The notes beneath the pieces are model-generated. The model was not told the origin of the DNA. It searched no databases and worked only from the letters and a program-made list of their open reading frames with translations. A DNA stretch of 64,000 nt, taken from the NCBI GenBank assembly GCA_963665075.1, contig OY762063.1, positions 2,108,001 to 2,172,000 of the forward strand. Direction: 5' to 3'. The translations under genes were made by a program, and so were the position numbers. Below are positions 34,084 through 42,876 of this stretch, in pieces. Position 1 is the stretch's first letter. Every line of letters begins with the position of its first letter. This DNA is from JAPULR01 sp963665075. GTDB lineage: Bacteria > Chloroflexota > Dehalococcoidia > Lucifugimonadales > GCA-2712585.

Positions 34084-35184
34084 TTATGGAACCAGTACCG
34101 CGCGCGTGACCTCCGTCTGCCGCGCGTTCCATTCCGCCTGCGGGAACGCCTTGTTCACGTCCTCCAGCTTGAACTTGTGCGAAACTATCTTGTGGAAGGG
34201 GCGCGTTTCCAGGTTGCGCTCCAGGAAGTCCAGAATTCTCGGTATCAGATGCGCCGGATACATCAGCGAACCGACAATCCGCTTCCCCTTCAACAGGGTC
34301 GAAGGGTCGAGCGCCACCGTGCGCCCCGGGACGATGTCGCCAATCTCCACGAACGTGCCGCCGTTCCCCAGCATCTCCACCCCTTCGACGAGCAGTTCCG
34401 CCCGCCCCACCAATTCCATCACCACGTCCGCGCCGCGGCCCCGCGTAAGCTCCCACACCCGCTCAATCCGCGCTTCCGGCGTGTCGTATTCGTTGATGTT
34501 GATGACGTAGTCCGCGCCGAATTCCCGCGCCAGATCCAGCCGGTTCTGAAGCCTGTCCAGCACAATCACCCCGTGCGCGCCCATGTCCTTCGCCACCGCC
34601 GCCGCCGTCAATCCCAAGCCGCCCGCTCCCTGAATCACCACCCAGTCCCCCGCCGCCGCGCCCGCCGAAATCAACCCCTGCGTCACCGTGCCCATCGCGC
34701 AGTTGACAGGCGCCAACACCTCGTCGGAGATGCTGTCCGGCGCGAGGAAAATCGGATGGCCCGGCGGCAGGTACAGGTAGTCGGCGTAAGTGCCGGTGAA
34801 GTACGGATAGTCCCCCGCCGCGGGAAACGGACGGTTCACGCACAGGTTCCCCATCGACTTCAGGCACATGCGGCACCGATTGCAGGGGAAGATGGCCGTG
34901 TACACCACCCGGTCTCCCTCCCGCAGCCGACGCCCCAGCGAGTCCTTGTCCGCGCCCTTGCCCAGGCTGTGAACCACGCCGTACCCCTCGTGCCCCATCA
35001 CTCGCCCCGTCGGCGGCAGCGGCGCCTGCGCCTGGTCGCCCCGCCAATAGTGCAGGTCCGACCCGCAGATTCCCGACTGCACCATCCGCAGCAGAATCGC
35101 CCCCGGCTCAAGCTCCGGCACGGCGTATTCTTCAATCACAAAGGGCCGGTTGTGCTCCTTGCAAACAACGACTCGTCCGCGCAT
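34084..35184 (-). CDS. Zinc-binding medium-chain alcohol dehydrogenase
   Basis: A 366-residue MDR-family dehydrogenase with both zinc sites: catalytic (GICGSD Cys40, GHE His65) and structural (Cys101, 104, 107 and 115 in CNRCRMCLKSMGNLC). The NAD(P) motif is VIQGAGGLGLTAAAVAKDMGA. A C-terminal Lys-rich helix completes the fold. GGAGG precedes the ATG and a TTGACA-17-TAAGTT promoter lies at 35218-35246. It is the first gene of a pair with the LLM oxidoreductase. The substrate, probably a secondary alcohol or sugar alcohol, is not determined. Confidence 0.92.
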   Translation of the reverse strand: MRGRVVVCKEHNRPFVIEEYAVPELEPGAILLRMVQSGICGSDLHYWRGDQAQAPLPPTGRVMGHEGYGVVHSLGKGADKDSLGRRLREGDRVVYTAIFPCNRCRMCLKSMGNLCVNRPFPAAGDYPYFTGTYADYLYLPPGHPIFLAPDSISDEVLAPVNCAMGTVTQGLISAGAAAGDWVVIQGAGGLGLTAAAVAKDMGAHGVIVLDRLQNRLDLAREFGADYVININEYDTPEARIERVWELTRGRGADVVMELVGRAELLVEGVEMLGNGGTFVEIGDIVPGRTVALDPSTLLKGKRIVGSLMYPAHLIPRILDFLERNLETRPFHKIVSHKFKLEDVNKAFPQAEWNARQTEVTRAVLVP

Positions 35185-35217
35185 TTGCCGCCTCCCCGTC
35201 GGAATTCTGGCTATGCT

Positions 35218-35246
35218 AACTTAAACCAAACCCTTCCCCCTGTCAA
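35218..35246 (-). promoter_or_regulatory. Promoter of the alcohol dehydrogenase operon
   Basis: On the minus strand a perfect TTGACA (35246-35241) is 17 bases from TAAGTT (35223-35218). Confidence 0.5.
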
Positions 35247-35339
35247 AAGATTTTTACCCTGCGCGGCGTTGTCGATGGGCTATAATGACTCCATTGACGA
35301 ATCGTCCCAGCCCCCCGTCATCGACAACCCGGAGGCTCT

Positions 35340-36227
35340 ATGAACATCGAAAGAATCCACGTCGGAAACGTAAACATCCTCTCCATATCCGACTGCCTCA
35401 TGGCCGTCGACGCCTGCGATTTCTTCCCCCAGAAGACCGCCGAGGCCTTCCGCCAATTCGAGGGCGACGTGGACGAAAATTGCCAGGTTAACGGCGGGAT
35501 AAACTGCGCCTGCTTCCTCCTTGAGTCCCAAGGCAAGCGAATCCTCGTCGACGCGGGCCTCGGCCCCTCCCCCGTCGCCGACGCGGGCGGAGCCGCCGGA
35601 AACCTCCTCAGCGAAATGCGTCAGGGCGGCATCGACCCGAAAACCATTGACGCCGTCGTCATCACTCACCTGCACTTCGACCACATAGGCTGGCTGCCTA
35701 CGTCAATGCCGGACGGCTCCGTTCGTCCCACCTTCCCCAACGCCGAATACATCATCCCCCAGGCCGACTGGAATCTTTTATTCCCACCCAGCAGTGGGGC
35801 AAAGCGCGAATTGCCTGAAGACCCTTACGCACCGGCCATAGAAGTTTTTCATCAATCTCAACCCATCGGCAAACTCATCCAACACATGGACAACGTCCGA
35901 CTTGTTGAAGGCGACCTGAATATCACCGACGAAATCAGCATCGTCCCAACCCCGGGCCACACCCCTGGACATCAGAGTTTAAACGTTACCTCCCAAGGCG
36001 AGTGCGCCTTCGTTCTCGGCGACGTTGCCCACCTGCCCCTGCAAATCCAGGTTCCGGAATGGAACACCAAGGCCGACGTTTTGCCTGAGCTTGGCATCGA
36101 AACACGTCGGGAAACTCTGAAAAAACTCGCCGAGCAGGGCATCGTCGTAGCCGCCGGACACTTCCCTGCGCCCGGATTCGGTCGCATCATAGCTGGCGAA
36201 ACCCGCCGCTACTGGCAGCCCCTCTAA
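35340..36227 (+). CDS. MBL-fold metallo-hydrolase
   Basis: A 295-residue metallo-beta-lactamase fold enzyme. Zinc ligands: THLHFDH (His110, His112, Asp114, His115), PTPGHTPGHQS, a bridging Asp in VLGDVAH, and AAGHFP near the C-terminus. The layout resembles quorum-quenching lactonases and alkylsulfatase-like hydrolases of the AttM type. GGAGG is five bases before the ATG; TATAAT at 35281-35286 is a candidate -10 box. It overlaps the convergent HAD gene by 4 bases. Substrate unknown. Confidence 0.9.
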   Translation: MNIERIHVGNVNILSISDCLMAVDACDFFPQKTAEAFRQFEGDVDENCQVNGGINCACFLLESQGKRILVDAGLGPSPVADAGGAAGNLLSEMRQGGIDPKTIDAVVITHLHFDHIGWLPTSMPDGSVRPTFPNAEYIIPQADWNLLFPPSSGAKRELPEDPYAPAIEVFHQSQPIGKLIQHMDNVRLVEGDLNITDEISIVPTPGHTPGHQSLNVTSQGECAFVLGDVAHLPLQIQVPEWNTKADVLPELGIETRRETLKKLAEQGIVVAAGHFPAPGFGRIIAGETRRYWQPL

Positions 36228-36919
36228 CCCTCGCCCATACGTATCAACCGAACCAACCCATCTAAACTCTCCACCTCTAGGTCCGGTCGCACGTCCCTGG
36301 ACGGCGTTGACCGCGCCCCCGCCCGGTTCACCCACGCCGTAGACAGTCCAAACGCCCGCGCCGGCTCCACGTCGTGAAATAGGCTTTGGGCCACGTGCAG
36401 CGCCTCGGACTTCGCAACTCCCATCCGCTCCAACGCAAACCGAAAATTCCCAAGCGACGGCTTGTATTCCCCAACTTCCTGCGACGTCACCACCCAATCG
36501 AACTCCACCTCTAACTTCGACGCGGAAGCCTCGAACAAGTCCGTGTCCACGTTGGAAATAATCGCCAACCTGTACCGCTCCTTCAGGAACTTCAAGGCTT
36601 CAACCGTATCGTCGAAAGGAGGCCACTCCTTCATGGAGTCCGCCAGAATTTCCAACTCTTCCGATTCAGGACGGAAACCCAACCGCTTCCCGAACCCCGC
36701 CGCAATCCGCGACAGCACTTGCCTGTACGTCAGAAACGGACGATGTCCCTGCCCTTCCCTTTCCAACTCCCCGTACATCCGCAGAATATCCCCGTCCGGC
36801 GCCGAAATCCCATGCCGAGACAGCAGGGGCTTCATGGCCGCGAGGATTCCGCTCTCCCAATCGATGAGCGTCCCGTAGCAGTCAAAGCTCAGGACCCGAT
36901 ACGAACCGAAGTCTAACAT
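36224..36919 (-). CDS. HAD-superfamily hydrolase (haloacid dehalogenase type II-like)
   Basis: A 231-residue HAD hydrolase. Motif I is SFDCYGTLIDWE with nucleophile Asp13, motif II is AIISNVD, and the motif III Lys is in EVGEYKPSLGNFRFAL; the cap domain lies between motifs I and II. The DCYGTLIDWE sequence and the cap position match the haloacid dehalogenase type II/phosphatase branch. Start at ATG 36919; a TTG at 36931 is also open. Dehalogenase versus phosphatase activity cannot be decided. Confidence 0.88.
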   Translation of the reverse strand: MLDFGSYRVLSFDCYGTLIDWESGILAAMKPLLSRHGISAPDGDILRMYGELEREGQGHRPFLTYRQVLSRIAAGFGKRLGFRPESEELEILADSMKEWPPFDDTVEALKFLKERYRLAIISNVDTDLFEASASKLEVEFDWVVTSQEVGEYKPSLGNFRFALERMGVAKSEALHVAQSLFHDVEPARAFGLSTAWVNRAGARSTPSRDVRPDLEVESLDGLVRLIRMGEG

Positions 36920-36980
36920 TGGCCTGCGCAACTACGGGCGGCGTCCCAGGCCAACAGAGGCGCGCCGCCCAAGACAGTCT

Positions 36981-37169
36981 CTAATATCGTCGGCGACGAC
37001 GGGCCCGCCGCGCCGCGCGCTGCGCCGCCTCCCGCGCCTTCTGGCTCTTCGACCGGAAATACCGGCGTCGCTTGATCTCCCTCAATATGCCGGAACGCTG
37101 CACCCCGGAACGAAACCGGTTTATCAGGCTCTCCGGCGATTCTCCTTCATGGAGGACGACAAACGTCAT
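36981..37169 (-). CDS. rpsU: 30S ribosomal protein bS21
   Basis: A 62-residue small-subunit protein needed for initiation on the 30S subunit. It has VVLHEGESPESLINRFRSGVQ, the bS21 core, then IKRRRYFRSKSQKAREAA and an Arg-rich C-terminal tail. ATG 37169 is preceded by GAGG eight bases upstream; a GTG three codons upstream is possible. A TTGTAA-18-TATATT promoter lies at 37200-37229 and is divergent from that of icd. It is monocistronic. Confidence 0.95.
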   Translation of the reverse strand: MTFVVLHEGESPESLINRFRSGVQRSGILREIKRRRYFRSKSQKAREAAQRAARRARRRRRY

Positions 37170-37199
37170 ACGCTTCACCTCGTCTCGAATGTTTTCCCA

Positions 37200-37229
37200 A
37201 ATATATCAAATCCACCGCCCAACTTACAA
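37200..37229 (-). promoter_or_regulatory. Promoter of rpsU
   Basis: TTGTAA (37229-37224) and TATATT (37205-37200) on the minus strand, 18 bases apart. It is back-to-back with the icd promoter. Confidence 0.55.
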
Positions 37230-37245
37230 CAAGCCCGGCCCCCAT

Positions 37246-37274
37246 TTGCGCTACACCCAACCCCCTCCTATAAT
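37246..37274 (+). promoter_or_regulatory. Promoter of icd
   Basis: TTGCGC (37246-37251) and a perfect TATAAT (37269-37274) are 17 bases apart, 27 bases before the GTG start. Confidence 0.6.
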
Positions 37275-37301
37275 TGTCCCATCCCAAATCCAGGAGGCCC
37301 C

Positions 37302-38504
37302 GTGGCAGACACCCAGACCATCTCCAACGCCACTTCTCACTTCGCGACCATCCTTCAACAGCAGCTTGAACGCGTCGAGCGGCTCAAGCAGGACCAGGAA
37401 TGGACGGACTTCGCGCAGGTCAACCCCATCCGCATCGGCATCCTTGGGGGCGACGGCATCGGCCCCGCCATCTCCGCCGAAGCGCGCCGCGTCCTTGAAT
37501 ACCTGCTTCGCGACCAGGTGGAGAGCGGCAAAATCGTCTTCCGGTACATCGACGGGCTCACCATCGAGAACCGCGCCGAGCACATGCAGTCCATCCCGGA
37601 CGACGTGCTGGCCGAAATCGAGCAGTGCCACGTCACCCTGAAGGGGCCGACCCACACGCCGGAGAAGGGCGACGGCTGGCCCAACCTGGAGAGCGCCAAC
37701 GTATCCATGCGGAAGGCCCTCGACCTCTTCGCCAACGTGCGTCCCGTCCGAATCCCCGAGGAGAACATCGACTGGACCTTCTTCCGCGAGAATACGGAAG
37801 ACCTCTACGCCGTGGGCAGCCAGGGCATCAACGTCACCGATGACCTGGCCATCGATTTCCGCGTCATAACCACCCAGGGTTCGGAGCGGATAATCGACGC
37901 CGCCTTCGCCCACGCCCAGCGCAACGGCAAGGAGCGCGTCACCATCGTCACCAAGGCCAACATCATCAAGACCACGGACGGGAAGTTTCTGGACATCGCC
38001 CGTCAGGTGTCGGAAGGCTACCCGTCGATTTCCTGGGACGCCTGGTACATTGACATAATGACGGCGAAGCTGCTGGATCTGGCCCGTCGGAGCGAGTTTC
38101 AGGTGTTCGCGCTTCCTAATCTGTATGGCGACATCATCACCGACGAGGCGGCGCAGATTCAGGGCGGCGTCGGCACCGCGGGAAGCGCGAACATCGGCAA
38201 GCGGTACGCCATGTTCGAGGCGATTCACGGCAGCGCGCCGCGCATGGTTCAGGAAGGACGCGCCCACTTCGCCGACCCGTCTTCCATGATTCGCGCCGGC
38301 AGCATGATGCTGGACCACCTGGGTTTTTCTGAACTCTCGAACCGGCTCAACAAGGCGCTGGACGTGTGCACCCAGTACGAGAGGAAGCTGAAAATCACGG
38401 GCCGGGACACGGGCGCGACGGGGAAGGAGTTCGGCGACTACATAATGAGCACCGTCGAGTCCTCCGACCTGGATTCCCGCTGGGAAGCCTACGTGAACGC
38501 CTAG
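37302..38504 (+). CDS. icd: Isocitrate dehydrogenase (isocitrate/isopropylmalate dehydrogenase family)
   Basis: A 400-residue beta-decarboxylating dehydrogenase that should make 2-oxoglutarate from isocitrate. It has RIGILGGDGIGP, the substrate loop LESANVSMRKALDLFANVRPVR, FFRENTEDLY, the catalytic Lys in TIVTKANIIK, and LPNLYGDIITDEAAQIQGGVGTAGSANIG. The GTG at 37302 has AGGAGG four bases upstream. Adjacent mdh supports a TCA role; 3-isopropylmalate dehydrogenase is less likely because the NI/AI segment and FRENTEDLY match isocitrate enzymes. NAD versus NADP preference is not assigned. Confidence 0.88.
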   Translation: MADTQTISNATSHFATILQQQLERVERLKQDQEWTDFAQVNPIRIGILGGDGIGPAISAEARRVLEYLLRDQVESGKIVFRYIDGLTIENRAEHMQSIPDDVLAEIEQCHVTLKGPTHTPEKGDGWPNLESANVSMRKALDLFANVRPVRIPEENIDWTFFRENTEDLYAVGSQGINVTDDLAIDFRVITTQGSERIIDAAFAHAQRNGKERVTIVTKANIIKTTDGKFLDIARQVSEGYPSISWDAWYIDIMTAKLLDLARRSEFQVFALPNLYGDIITDEAAQIQGGVGTAGSANIGKRYAMFEAIHGSAPRMVQEGRAHFADPSSMIRAGSMMLDHLGFSELSNRLNKALDVCTQYERKLKITGRDTGATGKEFGDYIMSTVESSDLDSRWEAYVNA

Positions 38505-38669
38505 CCGATGCCCTTCACCCGTAGTTTCCATAAATCCCCTTCCCCCTCGATGGTGGAAGATTGAGATGGGGGCGATCCCCTCAACCAACACCCATTTCCC
38601 CGTAGGGGCGACCGTTTTGGTCGCCCGTCGCAACTCTAACCTAACCAAGAAATAGGAGAAACGCCTGAC
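38505..38669. repeat. Short repeats between icd and mdh
   Basis: A degenerate CTTCCCCCTCGATGGTGGAA palindrome followed by GATTGAGATGGGGG (38541-38574) and GTAGGGGCGACCGTTTTGGT followed by CGCCC (38602-38627). Both are variants of families seen at 28193, 43938, 55165 and 21169. Confidence 0.6.
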
Positions 38670-39605
38670 ATGCGAAAGAAAGTAACCATCGTAGGCGCCG
38701 GCAACGTCGGCGCCACCGCCGCCCAGCGTATCCACGAACTCGGCTACGCCGACGTTGTTCTGGTAGACATCGTCGAAGACTTGCCCCAGGGCAAGGCTCT
38801 GGACATGCTCGAATCCGGCCCCGTCGTCGGCTCCGACGCCCTCATTACCGGCTCCAACGGCTACGAAGAGACTGCCGATTCCGACCTCGTCATCATTACC
38901 GCCGGCATCGCAAGACGACCCGGCATGAGCCGCGACGATTTGCTTCTAACCAACATGAGAATCATCGGCAGCGTCGTTGGCGAAGTCGTCAAACATTCCC
39001 CGAACACCCTGATTATGGCGGTGAGCAACCCCCTGGACGCGATGTGCCACCACGCCTACGAGGTGAGCGGCTTCCCCAAGCATCGAGTGTTCGGCATGGC
39101 CGGGGTGCTTGACACGGCTCGATTCCGGACTTTCATCGCCCAGGAAATCGGCGTTTCGGTGGAAGACGTGCAGGCTTACGTCCTCGGCGGTCACGGCGAC
39201 GACATGGTGCCTCTCGTTCGATACACCACCGCGGGCGGGATTCCGATTTCCGACCTGTTGCCGAAGGAGAGGGTGGACGCACTGGTGCAGCGGGCGCGTC
39301 AGGGCGGCGGCGAAATCGTCGCTTTGCTCAAGGCTGGCAGCGCCTACTACGCGCCCTCCGCCGCCATCGCTCAGATGACGGAATCCATCCTGCTCGACAA
39401 GAAGCGCATCCTGCCCGCCTGCACCCTGCTGGAGGGCGAGTACGGCATCAACGGCCTTTCAATGGGCGTGCCAGTGAAGCTGGGCGCCGGCGGCGTCGAG
39501 CAGGTCATCGAGATTAAGTTGACGGACGAAGAGCAGACGATGTTGGACCGCTCCGCCGCCAGCGTTCAGGAACTCGTTGACGTGATGCACAAGAACCAGG
39601 CCTGA
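38670..39605 (+). CDS. mdh: Malate dehydrogenase
   Basis: Oxidises malate to oxaloacetate with NAD. The 311-residue protein is of the LDH-like malate dehydrogenase group: VTIVGAGNVGATAA at the N-terminus, Asp at the end of the second strand (VLVDIVEDLPQGKALDM, NAD preference), IITAGIARRPGMSRDDLL (substrate Arg residues), AVSNPLDAM, and the catalytic His in LGGHGDDMVPLVR. ARRPGM rather than KQKPG distinguishes it from lactate dehydrogenase. Downstream of icd, upstream of an aminotransferase. Confidence 0.95.
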   Translation: MRKKVTIVGAGNVGATAAQRIHELGYADVVLVDIVEDLPQGKALDMLESGPVVGSDALITGSNGYEETADSDLVIITAGIARRPGMSRDDLLLTNMRIIGSVVGEVVKHSPNTLIMAVSNPLDAMCHHAYEVSGFPKHRVFGMAGVLDTARFRTFIAQEIGVSVEDVQAYVLGGHGDDMVPLVRYTTAGGIPISDLLPKERVDALVQRARQGGGEIVALLKAGSAYYAPSAAIAQMTESILLDKKRILPACTLLEGEYGINGLSMGVPVKLGAGGVEQVIEIKLTDEEQTMLDRSAASVQELVDVMHKNQA

Positions 39606-39634
39606 GACGGCTAATCCTCGTTTAGCTTGGAGGC

Positions 39635-40930
39635 ATGATGTTGAATCGCGGACAGGAAGAGGCCCTTCTCCTTCGGAAGGCCGACAGGTTCTTGCCGGAA
39701 GGCTCCCTGGGCAACGTCGCTTTGGACGACGACCATTCCTTCATCGTCAAGCGCGGCGAAGGCTCACGAATCTGGGACGTGAGCGGCAACGAGTACATCG
39801 ACTACCTGATGGGTTCCGGCCCGATGGTTCTGGGGCACGCCCACCCGCGGGTCGTTGAGGCCGTCATTGAAGCCGTGCGGGACGGGAGCACCTTCTTCGC
39901 GACGAACCGGTACGCCGTCGAGCTTGCGGAGGAGCTTGTCCGCGCCGTGCCCTGCGCCGACAAGGTTCGCTTCACCACCAGCGGCACCGACGCCTGCTTC
40001 CAGGCGCTCCGCATCGCCCGCGCCTTCCGACGCCGCGACAAGATTCTGAAGTTCGAGGGCGGGTTTCACGGCACCAGCGACTACTCCCTGATGAGCAATC
40101 CGCCTCGGACGCTGAACGCCTTCCCGCAGCCCGACCCCAGCAGCGGCGGCATCCCCAAGGCCGTCGCCGAGACTGTTCTTGTCGCCCCTTTCAACGACGC
40201 CGAGACCACCGCCGCCATCATCGAGCAGAACCAGGACGACCTTGCCGCCGTAATCATCGAGCCGATGCAGCGCATCCTTGCGCCTCAGCCCGGCTTCCTT
40301 CAGAACCTCCGGGAGGTGACCGCCCACTACCAGATACCCTTGATTTTTGACGAAGTGGTCACCGGATTCCGACTCGCCTATGGGGGCGCCCAGGAACACT
40401 ACGGCGTCACGCCCGACCTCGCCGCCGTGGGGAAGATTATGGGTGGCGGGTACGCCCTCGCCGCCGTCTGCGGTCGCGAGGAGATCATGTCGCCATACGA
40501 TTCGACCCAGGCCGACGCCGCCGACCACGTGGGGCAGATTGGCACCCTGAACGGCAACCCCGTCGCCTGCGCCGCCGGCCTGGCCACCCTCGCCGAACTA
40601 CGGAAGGAGGGCAGCTACGAACGTATCCGGGCGGTTGGGCGGAAGCTGCGCGACGCCCTGGATACCGCCTGCGCCCAGGCCGAAATCCCCGCCCAGACCA
40701 CCGGGGAGGACGCCGTCTTCGACATAATCTTCACCAACGATCCCCTCTCCGACTACCGCTCCACCCTATCTGCCGACAACGCCGTCAAGGCCCGCTTCCG
40801 CAACCTGATCCAGGAGCAGGGAATCTTTCAGGGGCCGCAGAAATTCTACCCCTCCCTCGCCCACACCGACGCCGACGTGGAGCAGACCATCGCCGCCTTC
40901 CAAGCCGTCATCCCCACCCTCCACCCCTAA
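39635..40930 (+). CDS. Class III aminotransferase (glutamate-1-semialdehyde aminomutase-like)
   Basis: A 431-residue PLP enzyme of the class III aminotransferase family. It has GSRIWDVSGNEYIDYLMGSGPMVLGHAHP, TSGTDACFQALRIAR, FHGTSDYS, IFDEVVTGFR and the PLP lysine in AVGKIMGGGYALAA. GSA-aminomutase-like members carry the GKIxGGGxPxGA motif, but the N-terminus and PFNDAE region are closer to other subgroups, and no haem genes are nearby, so hemL is not assigned. Possible substrates are omega-amino acids or beta-amino acids. Confidence 0.85.
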   Translation: MMLNRGQEEALLLRKADRFLPEGSLGNVALDDDHSFIVKRGEGSRIWDVSGNEYIDYLMGSGPMVLGHAHPRVVEAVIEAVRDGSTFFATNRYAVELAEELVRAVPCADKVRFTTSGTDACFQALRIARAFRRRDKILKFEGGFHGTSDYSLMSNPPRTLNAFPQPDPSSGGIPKAVAETVLVAPFNDAETTAAIIEQNQDDLAAVIIEPMQRILAPQPGFLQNLREVTAHYQIPLIFDEVVTGFRLAYGGAQEHYGVTPDLAAVGKIMGGGYALAAVCGREEIMSPYDSTQADAADHVGQIGTLNGNPVACAAGLATLAELRKEGSYERIRAVGRKLRDALDTACAQAEIPAQTTGEDAVFDIIFTNDPLSDYRSTLSADNAVKARFRNLIQEQGIFQGPQKFYPSLAHTDADVEQTIAAFQAVIPTLHP

Positions 40931-40972
40931 GCCCCTCCGGCGCGGATGCAGTGCGGAAGAGGCCGCGCAGTG

Positions 40973-40978
40973 TATAAT
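40973..40978 (+). promoter_or_regulatory. Candidate -10 box of the AAA-DUF4276 pair
   Basis: A perfect TATAAT preceded by TG stands 40 bases before the ATG at 41018. No good -35 box is seen at 16-18 bases upstream. Confidence 0.4.
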
Positions 40979-41017
40979 TAGCACTGAACCGATTCGTTGC
41001 AAGGAGCAGGGCGCTGA

Positions 41018-42148
41018 ATGGCATCGGCAAAGATTGAATCAATAAAAATTCGAGGATTCAGGTCCCTCGCCGACGTGGAAATCTCAGACTTGCCTCAAGC
41101 CACGGTATTGATCGGCGCCAACGGTTCCGGCAAGTCCAACTTCATTCGATTCTTTGATATGCTTAGTTGGATGTTGCTGTCAAGGCAGCTTCAAGAATAC
41201 ATCCAGAGGCAAGGCGGCGCGGACGATCAGCTTTTTGGCGGCAACGCCCAAACCCCTCGAATAGAAGCAGAGATTCAGATTAGGACGTGGCAAGGACGCA
41301 ATGACTATAAGTTTGCCCTTGCGTACGCACACCCGGATAGATTTCTGTTCACTGAGGAAGCTTTGCGTTTCAGCAGCTATGGCTATCCGACGGAAGCGGA
41401 TTGGCAGTACTTGAAGAGTGGACATGTAGAAGCAGCGATTCTGGAAGCTGCCCATACATCGGACTATGAGGGAGTTAATAAGACCACCGCATCTGTAATC
41501 ACGCACTTGTTGCGTAACTGCTCCGCCTACCACTTTCACGACACATCCGACGCTTCCGCATTCATGAACAGGTGGGACGTTTCAGAAAACCGGCAACTTC
41601 GGAGTCACGGAGGAAATCTGGCGGCTGTCCTGTACCGGTTGGAACAACAGGACTTGAGGAGATATGAAAGGATTTGCCGCCAGATAGGACGCGTTCTGCC
41701 GGAGTTTGACCGCTTTGACATTGAGGAGGATTACGGAAAAGTCTTGTTGCGGTGGCGGGCTAAATGGACTGATAAGGCCTTTGGGGCTCATCTAACGTCC
41801 GATGGGTCTCTCCGGTTCTTCGCATTGATTACCCTGCTGAATCTCCCGCCGGAAATGCTTCCCGATGTCATTATGCTCGACGAGCCGGAACTGGGACTGC
41901 ATCCCGCGGCTATCGCCTTGATTAGTGGATTAATTAAATCTGTCTCCGCTGAACGGCAGGTGATCGTGGCGACTCAATCTCCTCTCCTCGTTGATGTATT
42001 CGCTGTAGACGAGATATTCGTGTTGGACATTGAAGATGGAAAAACAATTGTACGCAAGCTGAAAAGTGCGGATTACCAAAGATGGCTGGAAGATGGCTAT
42101 ACTCCCGGAGACCTTTGGCGCAAAAACCTCTTGGGAGGGCGTCCTTGA
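41018..42148 (+). CDS. AAA family ATPase (AAA_21/RecF-like), possible defence protein
   Basis: A 376-residue ATPase of the SMC/OLD-like AAA_21 group. N-terminal IKIRGFRSLADVEI is typical of this family, Walker A is GANGSGKSN (33-41), and the C-terminal half has VIMLDEPELGLHP (283-296, Walker B and D-loop) and ATQSPLLVDVF (318-328). AAGGAG lies upstream. The stop overlaps the start of the DUF4276 gene (TTGA), so the two are made together. Base composition and codon use are visibly more AT-rich than the flanking aminotransferase, a sign of transfer. Similar ATPase-partner pairs include known anti-phage systems; role here is inference. Confidence 0.85.
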   Translation: MASAKIESIKIRGFRSLADVEISDLPQATVLIGANGSGKSNFIRFFDMLSWMLLSRQLQEYIQRQGGADDQLFGGNAQTPRIEAEIQIRTWQGRNDYKFALAYAHPDRFLFTEEALRFSSYGYPTEADWQYLKSGHVEAAILEAAHTSDYEGVNKTTASVITHLLRNCSAYHFHDTSDASAFMNRWDVSENRQLRSHGGNLAAVLYRLEQQDLRRYERICRQIGRVLPEFDRFDIEEDYGKVLLRWRAKWTDKAFGAHLTSDGSLRFFALITLLNLPPEMLPDVIMLDEPELGLHPAAIALISGLIKSVSAERQVIVATQSPLLVDVFAVDEIFVLDIEDGKTIVRKLKSADYQRWLEDGYTPGDLWRKNLLGGRP

Positions 42149-42777
42149 TTCGGTTGGCCATAGCGGTGGAAGGAGAAACTGAAGAGGCTTTTGTGAATAG
42201 CGTCCTGGCCAACCATCTGCACGCAAGGCATGTATATCCAACTCCTATCCTGCTCGGTGGAAATGTGACTGTTGCTAGCTTGGCGTCTGAAATGTCAAGG
42301 TTGTTCTGGAATTTCGATAGAGTTACGTCCCTTGTTGACTTCTACGGCTTTCGAGGTAAAGGAGCGAGGTCTACTGAACAACTAGAAATAGCCGTATCGC
42401 AAGAAATTAGTCTTAAAATCAACCGGCAATGTGCACAGGCCAGGATATTTCCCTACATCCAGAGGCATGAATTTGAGGGACTCTTGTTCTCCGACGTAGA
42501 CGCATTCGCTAGATCAGCCAATGCGACATGCGAGTGTGTTCAAGGACTCAGAGAGATCCGTTCGCGATTCAACACTCCGGAAGACATTGACGAGGGCAGC
42601 CATTCCGCCCCCAGCAAGCGAATACTTAAACTAATGCCGAATTATCAGAAGATTGTCCACGGCGTCGACGTCGCCACTGAAATTGGCCTCCAAGTTATCT
42701 GCTGCCAATGTCCAAGATTCAATAGGTGGATGACAAAGCTGGAGTCTCTTGGGGTGGATTCTACCCCGTATCAATAA
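42145..42777 (+). CDS. DUF4276 family protein, partner of the AAA ATPase
   Basis: A 210-residue protein. The N-terminal IRLAIAVEGETEEAFVNSVL (Glu9, Glu11), SLVDFYGFRGKG (Asp65) and PYIQRHEFEGLLFSDVDAF (104-122) are the conserved blocks of DUF4276. The acidic residues at strand ends suggest a TOPRIM-like metal site (inference). TTG start with GGGAGG six bases upstream, overlapping the ATPase stop. The 3' part is rich in Cys and basic residues. It probably acts as nuclease or effector with the ATPase. Lower G+C than neighbours. Confidence 0.8.
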   Translation: MIRLAIAVEGETEEAFVNSVLANHLHARHVYPTPILLGGNVTVASLASEMSRLFWNFDRVTSLVDFYGFRGKGARSTEQLEIAVSQEISLKINRQCAQARIFPYIQRHEFEGLLFSDVDAFARSANATCECVQGLREIRSRFNTPEDIDEGSHSAPSKRILKLMPNYQKIVHGVDVATEIGLQVICCQCPRFNRWMTKLESLGVDSTPYQ

Positions 42778-42876
42778 GTTCGCCTTCCCAACAACCAGCC
42801 TCCTCTCCCTCGTAGCTAAAGAGTACGTCCTGGGTTAGAATTTCACTAACCCCACCGACGGGAAGGGGCGCCTATT

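Noticed and set aside
32786..34510. 574-codon plus-strand frame
   Set aside because: Arg/His/Pro-rich antisense shadow of the LLM oxidoreductase and alcohol dehydrogenase genes.
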